DNA from: DASZTV01 sp035548055
GTDB lineage: Bacteria > Actinomycetota > Actinomycetes > JAFAQI01
Direction of reading: 5' to 3'
Length of the DNA stretch: 13,368 nucleotides
Assembly (NCBI GenBank): GCA_035548055.1
Contig: DASZTL010000058.1
Location: forward strand, 1-13,368
Part shown: one piece after another, positions 1-6,586 of the stretch
Layout: every line of letters begins with the position of its first letter
Numbering within the stretch: the stretch's first letter is position 1
Made by a program: the position numbers and the translations under genes
The notes under the pieces: generated by a model
Databases searched by the model: none
Seen by the model: the letters and a program-made list of their open reading frames with translations, nothing else
What the model was told of the DNA's origin: nothing

Positions 1-93
1 GTAGGTGGCGTGCTCGTCGATCACCGTCCGCCCGCGACGGCACGCCCAGCTGCCGTCCTCGAGCTCGAGGATGCGGAAGAACCACACCGTCAT
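1..93 (-). CDS. Small hypothetical protein, 5' part only (runs off the left edge)
   Basis: On the minus strand an ATG at 93-91 opens a frame that stays open for 31 codons to the window edge. It begins MTVWFFRILELEDGSWACRR and continues with an RGRT segment. Codons end mostly in G or C, as in the neighbouring genes. The aromatic start followed by a W-x-C-R-x-G-R pattern reminds me of short conserved actinobacterial proteins of unknown function; this is recollection, not a search result. There is only a weak GGGA directly before the ATG, so it may be translated from a leaderless or nearly leaderless mRNA. A DosR-box-like palindrome lies about 60 bases upstream. The function is unknown and the C-terminus is outside the window. 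Confidence 0.5.
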   Translation of the reverse strand, partial: MTVWFFRILELEDGSWACRRGRTVIDEHATY

Positions 94-152
94 TCCCGCG
101 TCATTCGGTGCCGGCGCGGCTGGGCTTGAGAGTCGAACGGCTCTAGCTGGTA

Positions 153-166
153 GGGCCTTTGGTCAC
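153..166. promoter_or_regulatory. Possible DosR/DevR-type box
   Basis: The sequence GGGCCTTTGGTCAC is an imperfect palindrome with half-sites GGGCC and GTGACC (second read on the other strand). It agrees at 11 of 14 positions with the mycobacterial DosR core GGGACTTTAGTCCC. It sits about 60 bases upstream of the minus-strand start at 93, a plausible place for an activator site. The hypoxia regulator DosR controls the Rv0081 region in M. tuberculosis, so such a site here would make sense. A single 14-base imperfect match can arise by chance in GC-rich DNA, so this is a candidate only. Confidence 0.3.
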
Positions 167-218
167 ATCGTGCTGGTCGTGACGATCCGCCGCCCGGGAT
201 TGGTGGGCAGCCCGTCAT

Positions 219-506
219 CTACTCGACTGAGGTGAGCCGGACGACGGCGTACTCGCAGCGGCATTCCCTGCAGGCGGCACGCACCGCCGTTTCGAGGTAG
301 GCCCCGATGTCCTGCGCCTCGCTTCGGGTCACCGGCTCGGTTGTGGCGGTGACGTGAATCAGGTGCACGGGCACGGTGTCGACAGTGGCTGTCCGCCAGG
401 TCTCAAGGCGCTCTCGGATCGTCAGCGCGACAGCTTCCGTAGCCCGACCGTCTGTGTCGACCACGATGCGGACCAGCCATGGTCGATTCACTGAACACCC
501 CAACAT
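219..506 (-). CDS. Hypothetical small protein, divergent from the ArsR gene
   Basis: This 95-codon minus-strand frame has mostly G/C-ending codons and no competing gene opposite it, so it looks genuine. I do not recognise the family. The protein is soluble, with alternating beta-like and alpha-like stretches (LVRIVV near residues 11-16, VHLIHVTA near 47-54) and a cysteine cluster near the C-terminus (CRECRC, residues about 79-84) that could bind a metal or form disulphides. The ATG at 506 lies inside the inverted repeat shared with the divergent ArsR gene and has no ribosome binding site. A GTG at 491-489 has GGGG about seven bases upstream and may be the true start (90 residues). Either way the gene would be controlled from the shared 497-545 region. 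Confidence 0.6.
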   Translation of the reverse strand: MLGCSVNRPWLVRIVVDTDGRATEAVALTIRERLETWRTATVDTVPVHLIHVTATTEPVTRSEAQDIGAYLETAVRAACRECRCEYAVVRLTSVE

Positions 507-532
507 ATGACAAAAACATGATATGTTGAGGT
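497..532. promoter_or_regulatory. Inverted-repeat operator, probably for the ArsR-family regulator
   Basis: Two perfect 8-base arms, CAACATAT (501-508) and ATATGTTG (521-528), are separated by 12 bases. The symmetry extends to 497-499 and 530-532 after one mismatch, giving arms ACCcCAACATAT and ATATGTTGaGGT. The site is AT-rich against a very GC-rich background and lies between two divergent genes, 50 bases before the regulator. This fits the dyad operators of ArsR/SmtB winged-helix repressors. A plausible -10 hexamer for the regulator is TATATC at 539-544. On the other strand TATCAT at 523-518 could serve the divergent gene. Autoregulation by the adjacent ArsR protein is inferred. Confidence 0.7.
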
Positions 533-581
533 CTAGTTTATATCACAGGTCCAAGCATCCGGGAATCGACAAGCAACGAAG

Positions 582-983
582 GTGGGGGCTGGCGCGGTGG
601 CAGGTACGGAGTCGGCAGTGTTGGCGAGCACGACGCCGCTGTACAAGCTCAAAGGCGAGTTCTTCAAGATGCTCGGCCATCCAGCGCGGATCCGGGTGCT
701 GGAGCTGCTCAGTGAGCGGGAGCGGCCGGTGGGTGAGCTCGCCGCCGAGGTGGGCCTGGAGAACTCGCACCTTTCTCAGCAGCTCGGGGTGCTGCGCCGC
801 GCTGGAGTGGTGATCGCGCACAAGGACGGCAGCTCGGTGATCTACTCCCTCGCCGCCCCGGAGATCGTCGAGCTGCTTGCGGTCGCCCGCCGGGTGCTCG
901 CGGTGATCCTTTCCAGCCAGGTCGACATGCTCAGAGACCTCGAAGGCGCGACGGGCGCGAGTCGCCCGCGCCGGCGCCGCTAG
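582..983 (+). CDS. ArsR-family winged-helix regulator, Rv0081-like
   Basis: This is a DNA-binding repressor/activator of the ArsR/SmtB fold, expected to bind as a dimer in the cytoplasm. Numbering from 582, the motif PLYKLKGEFFKMLGHPAR (19-36) starts the fold. The winged helix-turn-helix spans about 50-90, with recognition helix LENSHLSQQLGVLRRAG (59-75) and a wing ending in VIYSL. A helix at 94-120 would form the dimer interface. The tail RPRRRR is very basic. There is no cysteine in the whole protein, so a cysteine-thiolate metal sensor of the ArsR/CadC type is excluded. It closely resembles M. tuberculosis Rv0081, a hypoxia-network regulator next to the same hyc-like genes. The start is uncertain: GTG 582 is the longest, GTG 597 has GGTGGGGG before it, and GTG 618 has GGAG at 608-611 with ideal spacing and best matches the Rv0081 N-terminus. 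The palindrome at 497-532 is its likely operator. Confidence 0.9.
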   Translation: MGAGAVAGTESAVLASTTPLYKLKGEFFKMLGHPARIRVLELLSERERPVGELAAEVGLENSHLSQQLGVLRRAGVVIAHKDGSSVIYSLAAPEIVELLAVARRVLAVILSSQVDMLRDLEGATGASRPRRRR

Positions 984-1013
984 CCCCACCGCGGCCGTCG
1001 GGAATACGTCGTC

Positions 1014-1490
1014 ATGTCTTGGCTGGGTCGGATCAGACGCGTGGGCAAGATCGCTGAACCCGCGCCCACAGGGCCCGAGCTCACCGGCACCGATCGGATG
1101 CTGCGCGGTTCGTTGGCCTTGCGGCACGTCGATGCCGGGTCGTGCAACGGCTGCGAAGTGGAGATCGCCTCCTGCTTCTCGCCCGTGTACGACGTGGAGC
1201 GCTACGGTGCCCGGCTTACCGCCTCGCCCCGTCACGCGGACGGACTGTTGGTCACCGGCGTCGTCACCCACAACATGCGCCAAGCGCTGCTGGACACCTA
1301 TACCGCCACCCCGACTCCGAAGATCGTGATCGCGGTCGGTGACTGTGCCCGCAACTGCGGAGAGCTTTCCGGGGGTCCCGGGGTGGCCGGCGCGGTCGGC
1401 GACGTGGTGGCGGTGGATGTCGAAGTCGCCGGCTGCCCGCCAGCACCGGATCAGATCGTCGCCGCGTTGCGTGGAATCACGGGGCGCTGA
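1014..1490 (+). CDS. NuoB/HycG-like Fe-S small subunit of the Ehr complex (Rv0082-like)
   Basis: This 158-residue protein belongs to the family of the complex I NuoB subunit and [NiFe]-hydrogenase small subunits, which carry the last [4Fe-4S] cluster before the catalytic site. The four ligands are visible: Cys44 and Cys47 in GSCNGCEVE, Cys111 in VGDCARNCG, and Cys141 in GCPPAP. The CxxC arrangement is the hydrogenase type, unlike the adjacent Cys-Cys of NuoB. Cys54 and Cys115 are extra cysteines close to ligand positions. The first 30 residues are a basic, proline-containing extension. It starts at ATG 1014 with GGGA about ten bases upstream, 30 bases after the regulator gene, and ends two bases before the next GTG. 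It should sit on the cytoplasmic face, bridging the large subunit and the membrane arm. The electron acceptor or donor is unknown. Confidence 0.93.
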   Translation: MSWLGRIRRVGKIAEPAPTGPELTGTDRMLRGSLALRHVDAGSCNGCEVEIASCFSPVYDVERYGARLTASPRHADGLLVTGVVTHNMRQALLDTYTATPTPKIVIAVGDCARNCGELSGGPGVAGAVGDVVAVDVEVAGCPPAPDQIVAALRGITGR

Positions 1491-1492
1491 CG

Positions 1493-3496
1493 GTGCTTGC
1501 CCACGCCCTGCTCGTGGCGGTTGCTGCCCTTTCCGTGATCGTTCCCGTCGCGGTAGTCGTTGTCCCCGACTCGGTCCGGGCGGGTGTTAGCGGCGGCGGC
1601 ACAGCCGCACTTGGGCTGGCCGGTGCGGCGCTTGCTGTGCAGAGCGTGCGGGTCGGGGTCGCTCCCGTGCGGATCGGCTGGCTGCTCCCGCTGTCTGGCG
1701 TCGTACTGCGTGGGGATGCCCTTTCCGGCCTGTTCGTTCTGGTGATCGCGGCGGTCGCCGTCGCCTGCGGAGTCTTCGTTGTCGGCTACGCCAAGGACGC
1801 GCACATCGGGCGCACGCCGCTCACCGTGCTGCCGGTGTTCGTCGCGGCGATGCTGCTGGTGCCCTTGGCCGCGACGGTGACGACGTTCCTCGTCGTCTGG
1901 GAGCTGATGGCGCTGACCTCGACCGTGCTGGTGCTCACCGACCATCGCCGGGCCACGTGCCGCCAGGCGGGGCTGGTGTACGCGGTGATGACCCACCTCG
2001 GCTTCCTCGCGCTGCTCACGGGCCTCGTCACCTTCGCCGCCGGCGCCCACAGCGAGGCGTTCGACGCCATGACGCGCAGCGCCTCGCGGCTGTCATCAGC
2101 CAGCCGCGACGGCGTGTTCCTGCTGACCGTCGCGGGGTTCGCGTCGAAGGCCGGTCTGCTGCCACTGCACGCCTGGCTCCCGCGGGCTCACCCGGAAGCA
2201 CCGGGTCCGGTGTCGGCGTTGATGAGCGCGGCGATGGTCGCCCTCGGCGTCTACGGACTGATCCGCATCGACGTGGTCGGGCTGGGCGCTGGTCCGGGCT
2301 GGTGGGGCCTCACGGTCTTGGTGATCGGCGCGGTGAGCGCGGTCTACTCGGTCCTGCAGGCGTCCGTGGCGACCGACCTGAAACGGCTGCTCGCCTACTC
2401 CACCAGCGAGAACATGGGACTGGTCGCGGTGGGGCTCGGCGCCGCGATGCTGTTCCGCAGCGACGGGCAGCAGGCGGTCGCCGCAGTGGCGTTCGCGGCC
2501 GCGGTGTTGCACGTGATCAACCACGCCGCGTTCAAGACGCTGGCGTTTCTGGGTGCCGCCACTGTGCAGCGCGCCACCGGAACGCGTGACCTTGACGAGC
2601 TCGGTGGCCTCGCCCGCAGGATGCCGGTCACCTCGGGCATGTTCGGGTTAGCGACGCTCGCCGGATCGGGGCTGCCCCTCGGGGCGGCGTTCGTCAGCGA
2701 GTGGCTGCTCCTTCAGGCACTGGTCCACGCGGTCCCTTCGCATTCGGCCATGATCGCGCTCGCGATGCCGTTGACGGTCGCCGCCGTCGCGCTCAGCGCC
2801 GGGCTCGGGGTGGCGGCGCTGGTGAAGGCGTTCGGGGTTGGGTTCCTGGCCCGGCCTCGCAGCCCGGGCGCCGACGCCGCGACCGACCCTCCGGCCGCGA
2901 TCCTCGCCGGGATGACGCTGGCGGCCGCGGCTTGCGTCACACTCGCCGTCACCCCCGCCGTGACGAGCCCCCTGTTCATCCGCCTCGGCGGCGTCGTCCC
3001 AGGTCTGGGGGGCGGGGTTCGCTGGGGCCCTGTCGTGAGACTGGGCGGGCTGCACGGGGCGATGTCGCCCCTTGGCGTCCTGGCGGCGGTGGCCGCGGCG
3101 GCGGTCGTGATCGTCACGGTGCTCGGGTCGACCCGCCGGGCGCGCCCCGCCGCAGCAGCCGTACCGCTGTGGGCGTGCGGCGCCGGTCCGCTCACCGAAC
3201 GGATGCAGTACACCGCCAGCGCGTTCGCGGAGCCGTTGCAGCGGGTGTTCACCGACGTTCTGCGCCCGGACACGGACATCGAGGTCACTCACCTGGCGGA
3301 GTCGAGGTACCTGCTCGACCGGATCCGTTACCGCCAGCAGACCGTCGATGTCATCGAGGCCCGGCTCTACACCCCGATTCTTCGCCTGGTCGGTGCCGGC
3401 GCGGAACTGATCCGGCGGGCGCACGACGGCCGGCTGCACCGCTACCTCGGCTACGGGACAGCCGGGCTGCTGATCGCCCTGGCCGTGGCGCGATGA
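1493..3496 (+). CDS. hyfB: HyfB/NuoL-like proton-translocating antiporter subunit (Rv0083-like)
   Basis: This is a 667-residue polytopic membrane protein of the Mrp-antiporter/NuoL-NuoM-NuoN family, expected to move H+ or Na+ across the membrane when the Fe-S arm is oxidised or reduced. Hydrophobic segments run through most of the length. Conserved charged residues in membrane helices are present: Glu137 in VWELMALTS, Lys219 and His226 in FASKAGLLPLHAWLP, Lys297 in ATDLKRLLAYS, and Lys348 in NHAAFKTLAF. The PEAPGPVSALMS signature follows the half-channel lysine. The last 120 residues or so form a cytoplasmic extension containing WACG and ARLYTP, as in HyfB/HycC proteins. The start is GTG 1493, two bases after the previous stop. 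Its stop overlaps the ATG of hycD (ATGA), indicating coupled translation. Confidence 0.92.
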   Translation: MLAHALLVAVAALSVIVPVAVVVVPDSVRAGVSGGGTAALGLAGAALAVQSVRVGVAPVRIGWLLPLSGVVLRGDALSGLFVLVIAAVAVACGVFVVGYAKDAHIGRTPLTVLPVFVAAMLLVPLAATVTTFLVVWELMALTSTVLVLTDHRRATCRQAGLVYAVMTHLGFLALLTGLVTFAAGAHSEAFDAMTRSASRLSSASRDGVFLLTVAGFASKAGLLPLHAWLPRAHPEAPGPVSALMSAAMVALGVYGLIRIDVVGLGAGPGWWGLTVLVIGAVSAVYSVLQASVATDLKRLLAYSTSENMGLVAVGLGAAMLFRSDGQQAVAAVAFAAAVLHVINHAAFKTLAFLGAATVQRATGTRDLDELGGLARRMPVTSGMFGLATLAGSGLPLGAAFVSEWLLLQALVHAVPSHSAMIALAMPLTVAAVALSAGLGVAALVKAFGVGFLARPRSPGADAATDPPAAILAGMTLAAAACVTLAVTPAVTSPLFIRLGGVVPGLGGGVRWGPVVRLGGLHGAMSPLGVLAAVAAAAVVIVTVLGSTRRARPAAAAVPLWACGAGPLTERMQYTASAFAEPLQRVFTDVLRPDTDIEVTHLAESRYLLDRIRYRQQTVDVIEARLYTPILRLVGAGAELIRRAHDGRLHRYLGYGTAGLLIALAVAR

Positions 3497-4455
3497 GCCT
3501 CGGCCTCGCGGTGGGCATGGCGGTGCAGCTGATCCTGGTCGCCGGGCTCGCACCGATGCTCGTCGGCGTCACCCGACAGACCCGCGCCAGGATGGAAGGC
3601 CGCGCTGGCGCCGGGTGGGCTCAGCCCTACCGCGACCTGCGCAAGCTGCTCCGCAAACAGCCGCTGCGCCCGCACGGCACGACGATCGTGTTCACGGCCG
3701 CGCCGGTCGTCGTCGCGGCGAGCACGCTGGCCGCGGCCTGCCTGGTCCCGATCGTCGTCGCCTCGACCGAGACCGGGCGGGTCGGGGACCTGTTCGTCGT
3801 CGTCGGGTTGCTGCTTCTCGGCAGCGTCACCCTCACCCTCGCCGGGTTGGACGGCGGCACCGCGTTTGGCGGAATGGGCGCGAGCCGCACCATGACCATC
3901 GCCGCCCTCGTCGAGCCGAGCCTGCTCCTGGCGGTCTTCGCCCTGTCGGTGCCGGTCCACTCGACCGGCCTGGCCGCGATCGTCGCCTCGGTCGCCGCTC
4001 ACCCGGCGAGCGTCGCCCGACCGGGCGCGGTGCTCGCCGGCGCCGCGCTGGTCATCGCCGCGCTGGCCGAGACCGGAAGGCTGCCGGTCGACAACCCCGC
4101 GACACATCTCGAGCTGACCATGGTGCACGAGGCGATGACCTTGGAGTACGCCGGACCGCAGCTGGCTGTGCTCGAGTGGGCATCGGGTCTGCGGCTGGCC
4201 GTGCTGCTTGCGCTGCTGGTCAACCTCTTCTGGCCCGCCGGCCTCGCGATCCACACCCTGACCGTGCCGGCGCTTGTGCTGGCAACAGTCGCGATCGCAG
4301 TGAAAGTGACCGTACTGGCAGCGGTCCTGGCGGGTGCAGAGGTGTTCCTCGCGAAGCTGCGACTGTTCCGGGTGCCCGAGCTGCTCGCCGGGGCGTTCCT
4401 GCTGGGACTGCTCGCGGTCACCGCCAGCTCGGTGCTGTCCGTGACGGCGGGCTGA
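3493..4455 (+). CDS. hycD: HycD/HyfC, NuoH-like membrane subunit (Rv0084-like)
   Basis: This 320-residue integral membrane protein of the complex I subunit 1 (NuoH) family anchors the Fe-S arm and, in complex I, forms much of the quinone pocket. Family signatures are visible: an N-terminal membrane helix followed by the cytoplasmic loop QPYRDLRKLLRKQ (44-56), GMGASRTMTIAALVEP (127-142), and the acidic loop ETGRLPVDNP with HEAMTLEYAG (about 193-221), which corresponds to the NuoH segment between Glu-Thr-x-Arg and Glu-Tyr-x-Gly. About eight hydrophobic segments can be seen. The ATG at 3493 overlaps the hyfB stop. A longer upstream in-frame reading exists, but it only shadows hyfB and lacks the membrane character. 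The length agrees with HycD proteins. It would link the small subunit to the two antiporter-like subunits. Confidence 0.93.
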   Translation: MSLGLAVGMAVQLILVAGLAPMLVGVTRQTRARMEGRAGAGWAQPYRDLRKLLRKQPLRPHGTTIVFTAAPVVVAASTLAAACLVPIVVASTETGRVGDLFVVVGLLLLGSVTLTLAGLDGGTAFGGMGASRTMTIAALVEPSLLLAVFALSVPVHSTGLAAIVASVAAHPASVARPGAVLAGAALVIAALAETGRLPVDNPATHLELTMVHEAMTLEYAGPQLAVLEWASGLRLAVLLALLVNLFWPAGLAIHTLTVPALVLATVAIAVKVTVLAAVLAGAEVFLAKLRLFRVPELLAGAFLLGLLAVTASSVLSVTAG

Positions 4456-4466
4456 AGGCGGACCTT

Positions 4467-5126
4467 GTGACGACCTCCGCCTACACGGCATTGCTGCAGC
4501 TCGCTGTCAGCGGGCTGCTGCTGTGCGCCGTCGGGGTGGTGTGGCGCCGGGAGCTCTCCGCGATGGTCCGGCTGCTCGCCGTCCAAGGGTTCACATTGGC
4601 GGCGATCCCGGCAATCCGCGGCTGGCACACCCGGGACTGGACGCTGCTCGCGGTCGCAGTGGGTGTCGCCGCGCTGCGAAGCGCGGTCCTACCGTCACTG
4701 CTGCGGCGGGTGCTCCGCGACGCGGGGACAGCGCGGGAAAGCGAACCGCTGGTGAACACGACCGCCTCGATGCTCGCCGTCGCCGCGCTGACGGTTCTCG
4801 CCTACGCGGTCACCCGCCCGGTCGTCGCCCTCGACCCGACTCCGGCGACGCGCGCCGCTCCCGCCGCGGTCGCGGTCGTCCTCACCGGCATCTTCGTGCT
4901 GATTTCCCGGCGCCGCGCACTGTCCCAGGTCGTGGGCTTCCTGTTGATGGACAACGGGATCGCCGCAGTCGCCTTCCTCACCACGGCGGGAGTGCCGCTC
5001 GTGGTCGAGCTCGGGGCGTCGCTGGATCTGCTGTTCGCCGTCCTGGTGCTACAAGTCCTCGCCGGGCGGCTGCAGCTCACGTTCGGAGGCACCGACCTCG
5101 ACGAGCTTCGAGAGCTTCGCGACTGA
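4467..5126 (+). CDS. hycP: HycP/HyfE-like small membrane subunit (Rv0085-like)
   Basis: This 219-residue hydrophobic protein has about six to seven transmembrane segments and matches the HyfE (hydrogenase-4 component E) family, which contains a NuoK-like region. The C-terminal half carries the characteristic run LLMDNGIAAVAF followed by a second acidic membrane motif, VELGASLDLLFAVLVLQ. A charged cytoplasmic end (TDLDELRELRD) follows. The GTG start at 4467 is preceded by GAAGG, which overlaps the hycD stop at 4453-4455. This start gives the size usual for HycP. A longer frame upstream is antisense-free but overlaps hycD entirely and is arginine/proline-rich, so it was discarded. The stop TGA overlaps the ATG of hycQ (TGATG). 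Expected role: part of the membrane proton path next to HycQ. Confidence 0.9.
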   Translation: MTTSAYTALLQLAVSGLLLCAVGVVWRRELSAMVRLLAVQGFTLAAIPAIRGWHTRDWTLLAVAVGVAALRSAVLPSLLRRVLRDAGTARESEPLVNTTASMLAVAALTVLAYAVTRPVVALDPTPATRAAPAAVAVVLTGIFVLISRRRALSQVVGFLLMDNGIAAVAFLTTAGVPLVVELGASLDLLFAVLVLQVLAGRLQLTFGGTDLDELRELRD

Positions 5127-6586
5127 TGCACAGCCTTCCCGTCCTTGCCCTCGCCGTACCGTTGGCCGCGGCGCTGATCGTCGCCGCAACCGGGTGGCGA
5201 CCGGCCGGCGTCGCCGCCAGCATCGCCGCGCCCGCGGTGATCCTCGGCTGCGGGCTGGCCATGATCGGACAGGTCCACCCCGGCCTGATCCGCACCGGAG
5301 CACTGCGCGTCGACGCGCTCGCTGTCGTGATGCTCGTCGTGATCGGCACAGTGGGCCTGCTCGCCACTACGGCGAGTGTCGGATACCTGCGCCGCGAGCA
5401 CACCGCAGGTCACCTCCACCCTCGCGCCGCCCGCCGCTACGGCATCCTCGTCCAGCTGTTCCTCGCCTCGATGACCCTCGCGGTCCTCGCCGACAACCTT
5501 GGCGTGATGTGGGTCGCGATCGAAGCCACCACCATCGTCACCGCGTTCCTTGTCGGTCACCACCACACCCGCGCCGCTCTCGAGGCCACCTGGAAGTACG
5601 TGATCCTCTGCTCGGTCGGGATCGCGCTGGCATTCCTCGGCACGGTGCTGCTGTACTTCGCCAGCGTCCACAGCGGCTCAGCCCACGACGCGCTCGGCTT
5701 CGAGACACTGCTGCACCGCGCCGCCCACCTCGACCCCGGTGTCACCCGGCTCGCCGCAGTGTTGCTGCTGCTGGGCTACGGCACCAAGGTCGGGCTCGCG
5801 CCCTTTCATACCTGGCTTGCCGACGCGCACAGCCAGGCCCCGGCGCCGGTATCGGCGTTGATGAGCGGGGTGCTGCTCGCCGTCGCGCTCACCTCCCTGC
5901 TGCGCGTCAAGGCGGTTGTCGACGCCGCGCTCGGTGTCGGCTTCATGCGGGCGGGCCTGCTCAGCCTCGGGTTGCTCACCTTGGTGGTCGCCGCCGGCCT
6001 GCTCATCGCGCAGCGTGACTTCAAGCGGCTGCTCGCCTACTCGTCGATGGAACAGATGGCCTTCGCCGCCATCGCCGCCGCCGCGACCAACCCGCTCGCC
6101 GTCAGCGCGGTCCTGCTGCTGGTGATCGTGCACGGACTGGCCAAAGCCGTGATGTTCATCGTCTCCGGGCACCTGCAGCAGGCCCACCGCTCCACGGCGA
6201 TCCCGGCGATCCGCGGCCTGCTCGCCCGCAGCCCGGCCCTCGCCGCCGCCGCGATCACCGGGCTGTGCGCGCTCGTCGGGCTCCCGCCGTTCGGGATCTT
6301 CCCCGCCGAACTCGGCGCCGGCCGTGGCCTCGCAGACGCGGGACTGGCCTGGCCGCTGGGGATCGCCCTCCTCTTCGTCCTTGTTGCCGTCGCGGCGCTC
6401 GCCAGCCGCGGCGGCGCGATGCTTTTCGGTGACGCCGACGCGGAAGCGCCGCCGATCCGGCTCGACCGCCTCGACCTGGCTGTGCTTGGTGGTGGCATCA
6501 CTGGCTGTCTGGTCTTCGGCCTCACCGCCGGTCCACTCAACCCCGTGCTGATGAGCGCCGGGCACCTGCTTGCGGGTGGATCGTGA
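5126..6586 (+). CDS. hycQ: HycQ/HyfF, NuoN-like antiporter subunit (Rv0086-like)
   Basis: This 486-residue polytopic membrane protein of the NuoL/M/N family is the second ion-translocating subunit of the module. The diagnostic residues are in place: Glu133 in VMWVAIEATT, Lys221 and His228 in GTKVGLAPFHTWLADAH, QAPAPVSALMS (237-247), Lys300 in QRDFKRLLAYSS, and Lys340 in HGLAKAVMF. Glu395 lies in a late helix (FPAELGAG), as in HyfF proteins. About 13 hydrophobic segments are visible. A weakly charged loop at 432-450 precedes the final helix. ATG 5126 overlaps the hycP stop, and the stop overlaps the GTG of hycE (GTGA), so expression is probably coupled on both sides. The length agrees with the mycobacterial HycQ I recall. 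Confidence 0.93.
   Translation: MHSLPVLALAVPLAAALIVAATGWRPAGVAASIAAPAVILGCGLAMIGQVHPGLIRTGALRVDALAVVMLVVIGTVGLLATTASVGYLRREHTAGHLHPRAARRYGILVQLFLASMTLAVLADNLGVMWVAIEATTIVTAFLVGHHHTRAALEATWKYVILCSVGIALAFLGTVLLYFASVHSGSAHDALGFETLLHRAAHLDPGVTRLAAVLLLLGYGTKVGLAPFHTWLADAHSQAPAPVSALMSGVLLAVALTSLLRVKAVVDAALGVGFMRAGLLSLGLLTLVVAAGLLIAQRDFKRLLAYSSMEQMAFAAIAAAATNPLAVSAVLLLVIVHGLAKAVMFIVSGHLQQAHRSTAIPAIRGLLARSPALAAAAITGLCALVGLPPFGIFPAELGAGRGLADAGLAWPLGIALLFVLVAVAALASRGGAMLFGDADAEAPPIRLDRLDLAVLGGGITGCLVFGLTAGPLNPVLMSAGHLLAGGS

Noticed and set aside
543..1283. Long minus-strand frame opposite the ArsR and small-subunit genes
   Set aside because: Its His/Arg/Asp-rich composition is that of an antisense shadow in GC-rich DNA; the plus-strand genes have clear family motifs.
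2701..3492. Upstream extension of hycD within hyfB
   Set aside because: The extension is Arg/Gly/Pro-rich and fully overlaps hyfB; HycD homology and membrane character begin at ATG 3493.
3451..4491. 346-codon minus-strand frame opposite hycD
   Set aside because: Gln/Arg/Asp-rich antisense shadow with no recognisable fold.
4523..5125. Upstream extension of hycQ over hycP
   Set aside because: Out-of-frame reading of hycP; the TGATG overlap and membrane signature place the start at 5126.
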